This document shows, in pieces, positions 1 to 6,920 of a stretch of DNA of 17,106 bases (positions within the stretch are counted from its first letter, which is position 1; every line of letters starts with the position of its first letter). The DNA comes from Oscillospiraceae bacterium. Lineage in GTDB: Bacteria; Bacillota; Clostridia; Oscillospirales; Ruminococcaceae. The stretch covers positions 1-17,106 of the forward strand of contig WRIP01000011.1 of NCBI GenBank assembly GCA_009782665.1. Reading direction: 5' to 3'. The notes under the pieces were generated by a model, which worked only from the letters and a program-made list of their open reading frames with translations, had not been told where the DNA came from and did not search any database. Made by a program: the position numbers and the translations under genes.

Positions 1-314
1 CTGGTTTTCTTAAGGACCATAGTGAGTGGACCTGGCCAGAACACTTTCGCCATCTCGACCGCTTTCGGTGTGAGATCAGCCACATCCTTGAGCATCATGA
101 AGTCGCTTACATGTACAATCAGTGGATTATCGCTGGGACGACACTTAACCCGAAAGATCTTCTTAACTGCCTCAATATTGTATGCATTGGCGGCTAGACC
201 ATAGACCGTTTCGGTGGGAAGTCCTACTAACTCACCGGATTTCAACAGTTTAGCTGCCTTCTTGACTGCGTAATCGAGGTTTTCTTCGGTTATCTTAAGC
301 AGTTCTGTGGTCAT
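1..314 (-). CDS. tsaC: Threonylcarbamoyl-AMP synthase (Sua5/YrdC/TsaC), N-terminal part
   Basis: Partial gene: it starts at 314 and runs off the left edge, so only about the first 104 residues are visible. The family makes threonylcarbamoyl-AMP from threonine, bicarbonate and ATP, the first step of t6A37 modification of ANN-decoding tRNAs in the cytoplasm. The visible protein carries the YrdC signature PTETVYGL at residues 33-40, then K-x-R-P-x-x-NPL (about 57-65) and WPGPLT near the window edge, all in the usual order. Its ATG overlaps the prfA stop in an ATGA (311-314), so the two are probably translationally coupled. Whether it is a short TsaC or a longer Sua5 type cannot be seen. Confidence 0.9.
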   Translation of the reverse strand, partial: MTTELLKITEENLDYAVKKAAKLLKSGELVGLPTETVYGLAANAYNIEAVKKIFRVKCRPSDNPLIVHVSDFMMLKDVADLTPKAVEMAKVFWPGPLTMVLKKT

Positions 315-1393
315 TCGTATCGGCTTTCTTTCATCTTTTCGGTATTATCATATACGATTAGGTTATCTATTATCTCATCGAGATCCCCGTTGAGGATAGC
401 CTCGAGTTTATATAGCGTCAGATTAATTCGGTGATCGGTCATTCTTCCCTGGGGATAGTTATATGTTCTTATTCGTTCCGAGCGATCCCCCGTCCCAACC
501 TGACTCTTGCGTTCGGATGACATTTCAGCATCATTTCGTTGCCGTTCAGCTTCTAGTAACCTAGAACGTAGCACCTTCATCGCCTTATCCTTATTCTTAA
601 ACTGGCTACGTTCATCTTGACATTCAACAACTAGCCCAGTCGGCAGATGGGTAATGCGGATTGCCGACTCAGTCTTGTTGACGTGTTGACCACCGGCACC
701 ACCCGATCTGAATGTGTCTATCTTCAGATCCTTGGGGTTTATATCTATCTCAACTTCATCGGCTTCCGGCAGTACCGCAACGGTGACAGTCGATGTATGA
801 ATTCTTCCTTGTGCTTCAGTCTCAGGAACCCTCTGTACTCGGTGTACACCGCTTTCAAATTTTAAGCGACTGTAAGCACCTAGACCATTGATGGAAAAAC
901 TGATTTCCTTAATACCACCAAGACCTGTTTCGCTGACATAGTTGATTTCATTCTGCCATCTCTTAGTATCAGCATACATCGAGTACATGCGATAGAGGGA
1001 ATTTGCAAAGAGTGCAGCTTCCTCGCCCCCTGCTCCGCCACGTATCTCCACAATGACGTTCTTATCATCATTGACATCGCGAGGGATGAGCAGGATTTTT
1101 AGCTCTTCCTCTATCCCTTCAATTTGCAGTATGGCTGAATCTATCTCCTGGTTCAACAGTTCCTTAAACTCTATATCGGTATCAGGATCGGCTATGAGTT
1201 CCTTCGATTCAGCGATGGTTGATCTTGCCTTTTTGTATTCTTCATACTTGTCTACGATTGGTTTAAGTTGTTTATTCTCACGCATAAGCGATTTCATACG
1301 TTCGTTATCGGAGTAGATGGTCGGATCTGCTAGATCACGGTTTATGCTCAAATATCGTTCGTATACTTCTTCGAGTTTATCAAACATTAACAT
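311..1393 (-). CDS. prfA: Peptide chain release factor 1 (RF1)
   Basis: Class I release factor that reads UAA and UAG in the ribosomal A site and triggers peptidyl-tRNA hydrolysis. The protein is 360 residues, the normal RF1 length. The stop-codon recognition tripeptide is PET at residues 190-192 (PxT type, hence RF1; RF2 has SPF). The catalytic GGQ is at 234-236 in the context SGGAGGQHVNKTES, with a basic C-terminal domain after it. Two ATGs are possible, 1393 and 1387; both lie near an AAGGA at about 1396-1400. The second gives a start (MFDKLEEVYERY) that resembles other Firmicute RF1s. The gene overlaps the DUF951 gene upstream by up to 14 nt and tsaC downstream by 4 nt. No prmC (RF methylase) lies between prfA and tsaC, although many Firmicutes have it there. 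Confidence 0.97.
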   Translation of the reverse strand: MLMFDKLEEVYERYLSINRDLADPTIYSDNERMKSLMRENKQLKPIVDKYEEYKKARSTIAESKELIADPDTDIEFKELLNQEIDSAILQIEGIEEELKILLIPRDVNDDKNVIVEIRGGAGGEEAALFANSLYRMYSMYADTKRWQNEINYVSETGLGGIKEISFSINGLGAYSRLKFESGVHRVQRVPETEAQGRIHTSTVTVAVLPEADEVEIDINPKDLKIDTFRSGGAGGQHVNKTESAIRITHLPTGLVVECQDERSQFKNKDKAMKVLRSRLLEAERQRNDAEMSSERKSQVGTGDRSERIRTYNYPQGRMTDHRINLTLYKLEAILNGDLDEIIDNLIVYDNTEKMKESRYE

Positions 1394-1571
1394 TATTCCT
1401 TCTTACGTTACGAATATTTCTTTCTATATTCTTGCGTACAATCATTATTTCATGTCCGCATTTTGTACACTTTATTCGAAAATCCATCCCTACCCGCAGT
1501 ACTAAGAACTCCTTACTGCCACAGGGATGTGGTTTCTTTACTGTGATTATATCTCCTACCTTAATATCCAT
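1380..1571 (-). CDS. DUF951 family small zinc-ribbon-like protein
   Basis: A small protein of 63 residues from the chosen start. It has the DUF951 hallmarks: an N-terminal SH3-like beta segment (DIKVGDIITVKKPHPCG), then FRIKCTKCGHEIMI, giving a C-x2-C-G-H metal-binding-like knuckle. The molecular role of the family is not established. I chose the ATG at 1571 over the one at 1589 for two reasons. The promoter -10 at 1604-1609 would leave the upstream ATG only ~8 nt of leader, and the downstream ATG has a GAGGA before it and matches the family N-terminus. The gene is first in the operon with prfA and tsaC, and its end overlaps the prfA start. The C-terminal tail (KNIERNIRNVRRNNVNV) is basic and asparagine-rich. 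Confidence 0.8.
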   Translation of the reverse strand: MDIKVGDIITVKKPHPCGSKEFLVLRVGMDFRIKCTKCGHEIMIVRKNIERNIRNVRRNNVNV

Positions 1572-1603
1572 ATCTACTTGATTCCTCATACGCTCTTAAC
1601 CCA

Positions 1604-1632
1604 ATTATATAGCATACCGGTTCATTTCTCAA
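1604..1632 (-). promoter_or_regulatory. Sigma-A-type promoter of the DUF951-prfA-tsaC operon
   Basis: On the minus strand: TTGAGA at 1632-1627, a 17-nt spacer and TATAAT at 1609-1604. The -10 is perfect, the -35 is 4 of 6 and the spacing is optimal. Transcription would start near 1597. The left end of the insertion sequence (1651) lies only 18 bp upstream of the -35. Confidence 0.7.
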
Positions 1633-1650
1633 TTAGGTGACTTGAATCAT

Positions 1651-1670
1651 CAGGACAAACGCATCAATTT
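1651..1670 (+). repeat. Left terminal inverted repeat of the IS
   Basis: CAGGACAAACGCATCAATTT. It is the reverse complement of 3911-3930 except for two central bases, and pairs with that site as the outer boundary of the element. Confidence 0.8.
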
Positions 1671-1720
1671 ATGGCTATATAAATTGAGGTCTAGACATTG
1701 TTTCTTTTTTTTGCTAAGAT

Positions 1721-1743
1721 TGTATTACATAATATGTAATACA
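1721..1743. promoter_or_regulatory. 23-bp palindrome upstream of the IS genes
   Basis: Perfect 10-bp arms (TGTATTACAT at 1721-1730 and ATGTAATACA at 1734-1743) around AAT, inside the element and ~50 bp before the first gene. It could be an operator for self-repression of transposition or an RNA hairpin. The symmetry is seen; the function is inferred. Confidence 0.4.
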
Positions 1744-1793
1744 TGTATTTACGCAGTTTTGTCACTCTCAAAGTATGGTTTTTAGGGGGGTCT

Positions 1794-2423
1794 ATGTCAG
1801 CATACCCTGATTGGGTTCTTAAGCATAAACCAAAAGGCACATATGTCAATTACCAAAATGGTAAGTATTATCTTTATGCTGCTCATTCTGAACGGATACC
1901 CGGTACAGATAAGGTAAGGCGGGTAAGTGATGGTTATATAGGCAGAATCACAGAAGAAGGGTTAATACCTGCTAAGAAGAAACTAGGGGCTCCGGTATAT
2001 GCATATGAGTATGGGTTATCCTTTACTATCCTGTTGTTATGCGAGAATATACAGACTGGGCTTAAACAAAAGTATCGCAAATACAATAATTATGTAATGG
2101 CAGCAGGTATGTTACTATTTATGTATGGAGAGATAAGACAAGAGTATTATGAATCCTCATGGGTGTCGAAGTATCTACCGGGATTAGATATGACAAGAAC
2201 TCCATCTGAAGATCAACAGGTAGGAGTTGAACGTGTACAGCGGATGATAGCAGAAACCCTTAGAAGACACTTTAAAGAATCATATCAGGAAGCAGTATCG
2301 TTACTGCCTTTGGTAAAGGTAGTATGTATGGGTAGTGAGGCAAAGATAGCTGAAGTACCTGAAGGGGTTAAGGAATTCTTAGAGCTACATCAGATTAGTT
2401 TTAAGGAGGTACAGTATGGGTAA
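1794..2423 (+). CDS. IS accessory protein of unknown function
   Basis: Protein of 209 residues from the ATG at 1794, which follows an AGGGGGG ribosome-binding site closely; an in-frame ATG at 1743 lies in the palindrome and has no such site. The first ~55 residues (PKGTYVNYQNGKYYLY, later VRRVSDGYIGRIT) look like the small beta-rich N-terminal module (NGKYYxY ... GYxGxIT) that some DDE transposases carry fused. Here it is a separate protein. The C-terminal half is mostly helical with no motif I recognise. The stop overlaps the transposase start by 8 nt and both genes lie inside the same inverted repeats, so it travels with the element. It may bind DNA ends or regulate the transposase. That is inference. 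Confidence 0.75.
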   Translation: MSAYPDWVLKHKPKGTYVNYQNGKYYLYAAHSERIPGTDKVRRVSDGYIGRITEEGLIPAKKKLGAPVYAYEYGLSFTILLLCENIQTGLKQKYRKYNNYVMAAGMLLFMYGEIRQEYYESSWVSKYLPGLDMTRTPSEDQQVGVERVQRMIAETLRRHFKESYQEAVSLLPLVKVVCMGSEAKIAEVPEGVKEFLELHQISFKEVQYG

Positions 2424-3729
2424 CAGTAAGAGAATATCAAATGTAGTACTGGAATTTGCTGATATATTCAAGGAGCATAATATCGAATGCAAAGAAGAGA
2501 TCAACCCATCAAACAAATTAGTCAAGCGGTTTATACGTATGGCCAAGGAGGTACCGGATGTACGTATGAAAAACATGATAGACTATCCTTTACATGAGAT
2601 TTTGTTAATCGCATTTTTTGCTGTACTCTCGGGTGCAGAAACATGGACCGAGATAGCACAGTTCGGCAAGGTAAGAGTTGATTGGCTAAAATCATTTTTG
2701 AAGTTTAAAAATGGTACACCATCACACGATACATTCAGAAGAGTATTTTCGTTAGTATCACCTAACATATTCCAGAGTCTCATTGTAGATTTCCTAATGG
2801 AAAACATGACTAGAATTAAACTATCTCTAGGTATAGAATCTAATGGTAGGAGACTTATCAATGTTGATGGAAAACAGGCCAATGGTACCGGCAGGAAGAG
2901 CAGTAAAAACGGAGCACTACCCAATCTTCAAACCTTAAATATCTACGATGCTTCCAACTGTATATGTATAGCAATGAAAGACATAGATAGTAAAACCAAC
3001 GAGATCCCTACGGCTCAGGAGGTGTTGAAGTATATTGACATAAAAAATGCTATTGTCACATGTGATGCACTCAACACACAGAAAGGGACGGTTAACGTTA
3101 TTGTCGAAGGTCAAGCAGATTATGCAGTAGCTCTTAAAAGAAACCAGCACACATTCTATGATGAAGTAGATCTGTATTTCTCTGAAGAAAAGAGAAAAGA
3201 AATCAGAGAGAGCGGAGAAGGTTATATTACAACAATTGAAAAAGCTCATTCTAAGACTGAGATACGTAACTTTTACTTCACTGATGATGTTAGATGGTTC
3301 CATGACAGGAAGGAATGGAAAAAGCTTCGTTCGTTTATCTGTTATGAGAAACTGATACATAATCACCAAACAAATGTAGATACAGTAGAAATCAGATATT
3401 TCATCAGCAGTCTTACAGATCCAATACTATGTGCTGAGGCTATTCGTGGTCATTGGTCAGTCGAAAACATACTACACTGGCATCTTGATGCATCGTTTGG
3501 TGATGACAGAGATATGACAACTGACAAGAATGCTTATATGAATTTCTCTGCCATGAGACGTATGGCTCTTACCCTCTGTAAGATTTCTCAAACATTTATG
3601 AAGTGTAGTGTAAAGAGTATGAGATGGATGATTGGGTTAGAATACAAGCAGGTTCTTGGAACTATACTTGGAACTCTTGATGAAGACTTCATAGAACAGT
3701 CATTAATATCTGCTAACAAAAAGAAGTAA
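2416..3729 (+). CDS. ISAs1-family DDE transposase
   Basis: 437 residues, somewhat longer than typical for the family. An N-terminal DDE_Tnp_1-associated domain (about 40-130: YPLHEILLIAFFAVLSGAET, then TPSHDTFRRVF) is followed by the RNase H-like core. The likely catalytic residues are Asp in NVDGKQ (about 155), Asp in VTCDALNTQK (about 215) and Glu in HWSVENILHWHLD (about 357), in the ISAs1 pattern. The start has an ideal AAGGAGG ribosome-binding site 6 nt upstream, placed within the end of the accessory gene. No stop or frameshift interrupts it, so it should be functional in cutting and joining the element ends. A terminator-like hairpin follows at 3764. Confidence 0.93.
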   Translation: MGNSKRISNVVLEFADIFKEHNIECKEEINPSNKLVKRFIRMAKEVPDVRMKNMIDYPLHEILLIAFFAVLSGAETWTEIAQFGKVRVDWLKSFLKFKNGTPSHDTFRRVFSLVSPNIFQSLIVDFLMENMTRIKLSLGIESNGRRLINVDGKQANGTGRKSSKNGALPNLQTLNIYDASNCICIAMKDIDSKTNEIPTAQEVLKYIDIKNAIVTCDALNTQKGTVNVIVEGQADYAVALKRNQHTFYDEVDLYFSEEKRKEIRESGEGYITTIEKAHSKTEIRNFYFTDDVRWFHDRKEWKKLRSFICYEKLIHNHQTNVDTVEIRYFISSLTDPILCAEAIRGHWSVENILHWHLDASFGDDRDMTTDKNAYMNFSAMRRMALTLCKISQTFMKCSVKSMRWMIGLEYKQVLGTILGTLDEDFIEQSLISANKKK

Positions 3730-3763
3730 CCAAGATATACTTGATTACTAATATTGGTGCTCT

Positions 3764-3805
3764 GAATACCCCATTTCGAATGGTTTATTCGGGTTCTTTT
3801 ATTTT
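3764..3805 (+). terminator. Terminator-like hairpin after the transposase
   Basis: GAATA (3764-3768) and CCATT (3771-3775) pair with AATGG (3779-3783) and TATTC (3786-3790) around a TCG loop, with a small CC/TT internal loop. GGGTTCTTTTATTTT follows. It is a plausible intrinsic terminator 35 nt past the stop. A second possible hairpin (AGTGCT/AGCACT, 3827-3849) lies between it and the IS end. Confidence 0.45.
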
Positions 3806-3910
3806 CCAAGGTTTTCCTAAATTAACAGTGCTATTATCGAGTAAGCACTATCACTCGGTTCTATTCTCGTAAATAACTACGTTATGTCAAGGAAATTCTA
3901 TTGTTCAATT

Positions 3911-3930
3911 AAATTGATGCAATTGTCCTG
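3911..3930 (-). repeat. Right terminal inverted repeat of the IS
   Basis: AAATTGATGCAATTGTCCTG on the plus strand, 18/20 complementary to 1651-1670. It lies about 180 bp beyond the transposase stop. Confidence 0.8.
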
Positions 3931-4052
3931 CTAAGAAGGGGTATAAAGAAGTATTACAGGCACATGCTAAACAAGCAGGACAATCGCTTAATGCTTATAT
4001 AATACAAGCTTGTGATGAGAGAATGCAGAAGGGAAGTATTAAGGAAAAATGA
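3931..4052 (+). pseudogene. C-terminal remnant of a ribbon-helix-helix/HicB-like protein
   Basis: An open frame ending with TGA at 4050-4052 begins at the IS right end and has no start codon or ribosome-binding site. It encodes AKKGYKEVLQAHAKQAGQSL followed by NAYIIQACDERM. This is the pattern of Arc/RHH-type DNA-binding proteins (an alpha helix, GxSLNAxI, a second helix) often found in toxin-antitoxin or plasmid-type modules. The missing N-terminus is not present on the other side of the IS (before 1651), so the gene was cut by insertion plus loss of flanking DNA. The residual protein would not be made. About 115 bases without a gene follow, up to the methyltransferase. Confidence 0.6.
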
Positions 4053-4167
4053 CGATAATAATGTCTGTGTGGAAGGTGTCGGTGTAACCTATAAATGGTA
4101 TGTAAAAACACATTTCTTTGGAGTAATAATAGAGTAGTGAATCAACGTTTTCTAGAAGGGTTTTTTT

Positions 4168-5160
4168 ATGAGTTTGTTAAAGGATAGATCTGAACGTAAT
4201 CGAACTATTAGTCTAACAGAAGAAGAGAAACTGATATATTTAAGTCGATGTATAAATGAAACGGATATTTCGACTAACTGTGATATGTCAAATAGTATAG
4301 TAAATGGTGATTGCATCAATGTATTACCATATGTTCCTAAACAGTCTGTAGATTTGCTTATAGTTGATCCGCCATATAATCTCAGTAAGAAGTATTCAAC
4401 AAAAACGTTCAATAAAATGGATGATACAGATTATGCAGCGTTTACACGAGCATGGATTGAAGGTGCATTACATACTCTTAAGAGTACTGCTTCTATATAT
4501 ATCTGCAGTGACTGGGTATCCAGTTTAATTATTGGCCCGATAATTAGTGAATATTTCATTATTCAAAATCGAATTACTTGGGAAAGAGAAAAAGGACGAG
4601 GATCTAAAACAAATTGGAAGAACTCAATGGAAGATGTATGGTTTGCAACAGTGTCAAATGAATATACCTTTAATGTTGAAGATGTAAAGTTAAGAAAAAA
4701 GGTTATCGCACCATACAGGATAAACGGTAACCCAAAAGATTGGGAAGAAACAATTAATGGCAATTATCGCGATACTCATCCATCAAATTTTTGGGATGAT
4801 ATTTCGATTCCATATTGGTCAATGCCTGAAAACACAGACCATCCTACTCAAAAACCAGAGAAACTATATGCTAAGTTAGTACTTGCAAGTACAAATACTG
4901 ATGACCTTATACTTGACCCATTTGCAGGTGTGGGAACATCAAGCGTTGTAGCTAAGAAGCTCGGACGTAATTTCATAGGTATAGAGATTGAACCGGAGTT
5001 TTGTGCATTAGCAGAGAAAAGACTAGATATAGCAACTGCCAAACCTGAAATACAGGGATATACAGATGGGGTGTTTTGGGAAAGAAATACATTAGCAGAA
5101 CAGAAAAAAGCCTCCAAAAGTACCAGTACTCCAGTACTTAGCAGTGCTTTAGTTCGATAG
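4168..5160 (+). CDS. Site-specific DNA methyltransferase, beta class (N6-adenine or N4-cytosine), of a type II R-M system
   Basis: 330 residues. Catalytic motif IV DPPY is at 67-70 and precedes the SAM-binding motif I (DPFAGVGTSS, about 250-259). That order defines the beta group of amino-methyltransferases, so the product is N6-methyladenine or N4-methylcytosine, not 5-methylcytosine. Further conserved pieces are WEREKGRGSKTNWKNSMED (about 135-153), SNFWDDI and HPTQKPEKL (motif X region) before motif I. About 45 extra residues precede the core. An AAGG precedes the start by about 9 nt. The gene ends 21 nt before the ATG of the endonuclease frame, so the pair is an R-M operon. The enzyme looks intact and would protect the host's recognition sites. 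The recognition sequence cannot be read from the protein. Confidence 0.9.
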   Translation: MSLLKDRSERNRTISLTEEEKLIYLSRCINETDISTNCDMSNSIVNGDCINVLPYVPKQSVDLLIVDPPYNLSKKYSTKTFNKMDDTDYAAFTRAWIEGALHTLKSTASIYICSDWVSSLIIGPIISEYFIIQNRITWEREKGRGSKTNWKNSMEDVWFATVSNEYTFNVEDVKLRKKVIAPYRINGNPKDWEETINGNYRDTHPSNFWDDISIPYWSMPENTDHPTQKPEKLYAKLVLASTNTDDLILDPFAGVGTSSVVAKKLGRNFIGIEIEPEFCALAEKRLDIATAKPEIQGYTDGVFWERNTLAEQKKASKSTSTPVLSSALVR

Positions 5161-5181
5161 TTCCCTAAGTGAGGTAGATGA

Positions 5182-5241
5182 ATGTATAACATCAAAGAAA
5201 TAAGTGAATTTGTGTCGTTTTTATCAAAAATGAATGGTTAA
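5182..5241 (+). pseudogene. Severed N-terminus of the endonuclease gene, ending at an in-frame TAA
   Basis: ATG at 5182 has a GAGG 7 nt upstream and opens MYNIKEISEFVSFLSKMNG, then TAA at 5239-5241. The same frame continues without any indel (YNKQKLAKVTQSHFG at 5242-5286) straight into the endonuclease reading frame at 5287. The ribosome-binding site, its position 21 nt after the methyltransferase stop and the coding-like sequence on both sides of the stop argue that this is the true start. The gene thus appears to carry a nonsense change at codon 20. A one-base change from AAA, GAA or CAA would be enough. Confidence 0.65.
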
Positions 5242-5286
5242 TATAACAAGCAAAAATTAGCTAAAGTCACACAATCCCATTTCGGG

Positions 5287-6345
5287 TTGGTAAAAGATAG
5301 AAGTGTGTATACTTGTGATAGCTTTTCAGTTAGGTTCTGTCAATCCACCAGAAAACACTTTAATAACACAGTATTATCTCTTTCTGCTTTGCAAAAATTC
5401 GATAAGAACCCTTTTATAGTTTGTATAGTAACGCCTGAACTTAATATTTTATTGCTTGCAAATTCTACATTGTTATCTAAAATCAGCCACTCTTCTCATA
5501 AGTTGAGGGTAGACAATATTAGAGGTAGTTTTAATGGGTCGGACATAATACAGGTTATAGAAAAATTTAGTAATTGCCCAGAGAATTTCGAGTCGTTATT
5601 TCAGATTCATGCAACCTATACATTTAAAGAAAATCTAACACGACTAGTAGAAGCAACGAACAATATCGCACCAACTGGTCAAAAATATAATCCTTCTACT
5701 AAAGATAAAGCGTATATAAAGGATTCTCCTGCACGAGCAAATAAATTTGTTTTTTCTACTGACTTTCAGACTTTGAAAGAAGACTTAGATAATCGTGTAA
5801 AGAAAGCTCAAAATGAAATTGTAATAGCAGCCTTAATTGATAATGTAAATATACGAGGAAGAGTAATTGAGTATCTCATAACCTCAGATTCCGAATCGTT
5901 AAGTAGAAAGCAAGTAATTGAGTTATTATATAACAATAAACCTATTCAAGGGCTTAAGATGTCCAATAATCTTGGAGATTATTCAAAAGAGTTTGAATAC
6001 TATTCCACGCAAACGGATATAAAAACAAAAGTGTTATTTAGTTCAAGTAATCCTAAGGGTTACAATATTGATAAAATGTTAGAGTTTTTATCAGAACCCA
6101 ATAGTGTTTTCATGATATATATAGTTGGAATTGATGATGATGGCTGTATAAAAGCAGCTCTTAGTTCTGTATTTGATAGTCGTTTACTAGAAGGTTCCTT
6201 AATAATGTCTCATTGGGCAGGACGAAACTCGAGAGGAACAACGCAGTTTATAGGAAATAGTCTATCAGAAATTCTTGCTAATAATCCATTTGCGATTAAT
6301 GAGGTGAAGGCTACAGAGTATCTAGAAAACCTGTTATTGTTGTGA
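5287..6345 (+). CDS. Type II restriction endonuclease, probably disabled by an upstream nonsense codon
   Basis: Longest frame after the TAA at 5239: 352 residues if it restarts at TTG 5287, which has no good ribosome-binding site. Its position directly behind the DNA methyltransferase marks it as the restriction partner. I see a PD-(D/E)xK-like core. In the 352-residue numbering, NNLGDYSKEF has Asp231, and TQTDIKTKV has Asp244-x-Lys246, 13 residues later, preceded by a NIRGRVIEYL helix. Near the C-terminus are GYNIDKMLEFL and HWAGRNSRGTTQF. The rest of the frame is intact to the stop at 6346, so the decay is recent or the shortened form is still made. The recognition site is unknown. The endonuclease assignment rests on context plus the DxK motif. 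Confidence 0.7.
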   Translation: MVKDRSVYTCDSFSVRFCQSTRKHFNNTVLSLSALQKFDKNPFIVCIVTPELNILLLANSTLLSKISHSSHKLRVDNIRGSFNGSDIIQVIEKFSNCPENFESLFQIHATYTFKENLTRLVEATNNIAPTGQKYNPSTKDKAYIKDSPARANKFVFSTDFQTLKEDLDNRVKKAQNEIVIAALIDNVNIRGRVIEYLITSDSESLSRKQVIELLYNNKPIQGLKMSNNLGDYSKEFEYYSTQTDIKTKVLFSSSNPKGYNIDKMLEFLSEPNSVFMIYIVGIDDDGCIKAALSSVFDSRLLEGSLIMSHWAGRNSRGTTQFIGNSLSEILANNPFAINEVKATEYLENLLLL

Positions 6346-6480
6346 GTAATTGTCTCCTATACTTGATTCGTTAGAAATGCCTATGAGCTACTCTATAAGT
6401 AATATAATGGATACGGAAACCCGTTAATACGACTTTTACTGGTATTGTATAAGTCGAGTTGTTAGGTAAGAGTTTCTTTA
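6346..6480. other. Gap after the R-M pair
   Basis: No gene was found. The only structure is a weak hairpin, CGACTT (6430s) with AAGTCG (6450s), holding a TAC/GTA inner pair. It has no T-run after it and no function is claimed. Confidence 0.3.
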
Positions 6481-6702
6481 TCATCCTTTTTGAACTACAT
6501 CCGATGATGTGATCACTTTCCTAGAAGTACGGTTATTCCATGCTATGTACAACCTATCATCGGCATAAGGACTTTCAATATATATGAAAGATGGACCTAG
6601 GTTCAAAACTCTCCATTTGTGCTCTGAGAGTCTTCATCGTATTTGTGTTATGCCATATTACCATTGACAATTTAGTATCCTAATTATTATTAAATTACGC
6701 AT
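6481..6702 (-). pseudogene. Decayed small gene with an intact ribosome-binding site
   Basis: On the minus strand an ideal TAAGGAGG stands 7 nt before ATG 6702, but the frame stops after 14 codons (TAA at 6658-6660) and again at 6634-6636. Afterwards the same frame is open for 50 codons (ending GPSFIYIESPYADDRLYIAW, then NNRTSRKVIT, stop at 6481-6483). Another frame is open across the two stops (VIWHN, then TMKTLRAQMESFEPRSIF) and ends at an ATATATAT run. A slip in that run would join it to the SPYADD segment. This reads as a broken gene of about 70 codons. I do not recognise the family. Confidence 0.4.
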
Positions 6703-6920
6703 GTTATTACCTCCTTAAAATAGTTAATGATCATATTACTACTTTATAAAGGTATTAACATGCGCTGTTGATAGTGCATTAATCGTTATTAGAATCTTAA
6801 CCAGTGAAACATTCGATTTTAGGTTGATATCGTTCTATGCAAGATACGAAACAACCGAGTCAGTTGAGTTTATTTGTGACCAAAGAAAAGTCCTCTACAC
6901 TCACAAGTAATAATCTATTG

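Larger units (their letters stand above)
1651..3930 (+). mobile_element. ISAs1-family insertion sequence with two genes
   Basis: The element runs from the left inverted repeat at 1651-1670 to the right one at 3911-3930, which match at 18 of 20 positions and both end in CAGGACAA/TTGTCCTG. Inside are an accessory gene and an ISAs1-type DDE transposase, overlapping by 8 nt. At about 2.28 kb it is longer than a usual single-gene ISAs1 element, and the accessory gene explains the extra length. No 8-10 bp target duplication is visible: the 10 bases on the left (1641-1650) and right (3931-3940) differ. The flanks may therefore have been rearranged or deleted after insertion. Both genes look intact, so the copy could be active. 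Confidence 0.8.

Noticed and set aside
2935..3369. 144-residue minus-strand frame within the transposase
   Set aside because: Shadow of the transposase; no ribosome-binding site, no family resemblance.
3975..3989. CAGGACAATCGCTTA, similar to the IS end, inside the RHH remnant
   Set aside because: It encodes the family-typical AGQSLN motif in the right frame, so the likeness (about 13 of 15) is probably chance, and no matching partner end exists.
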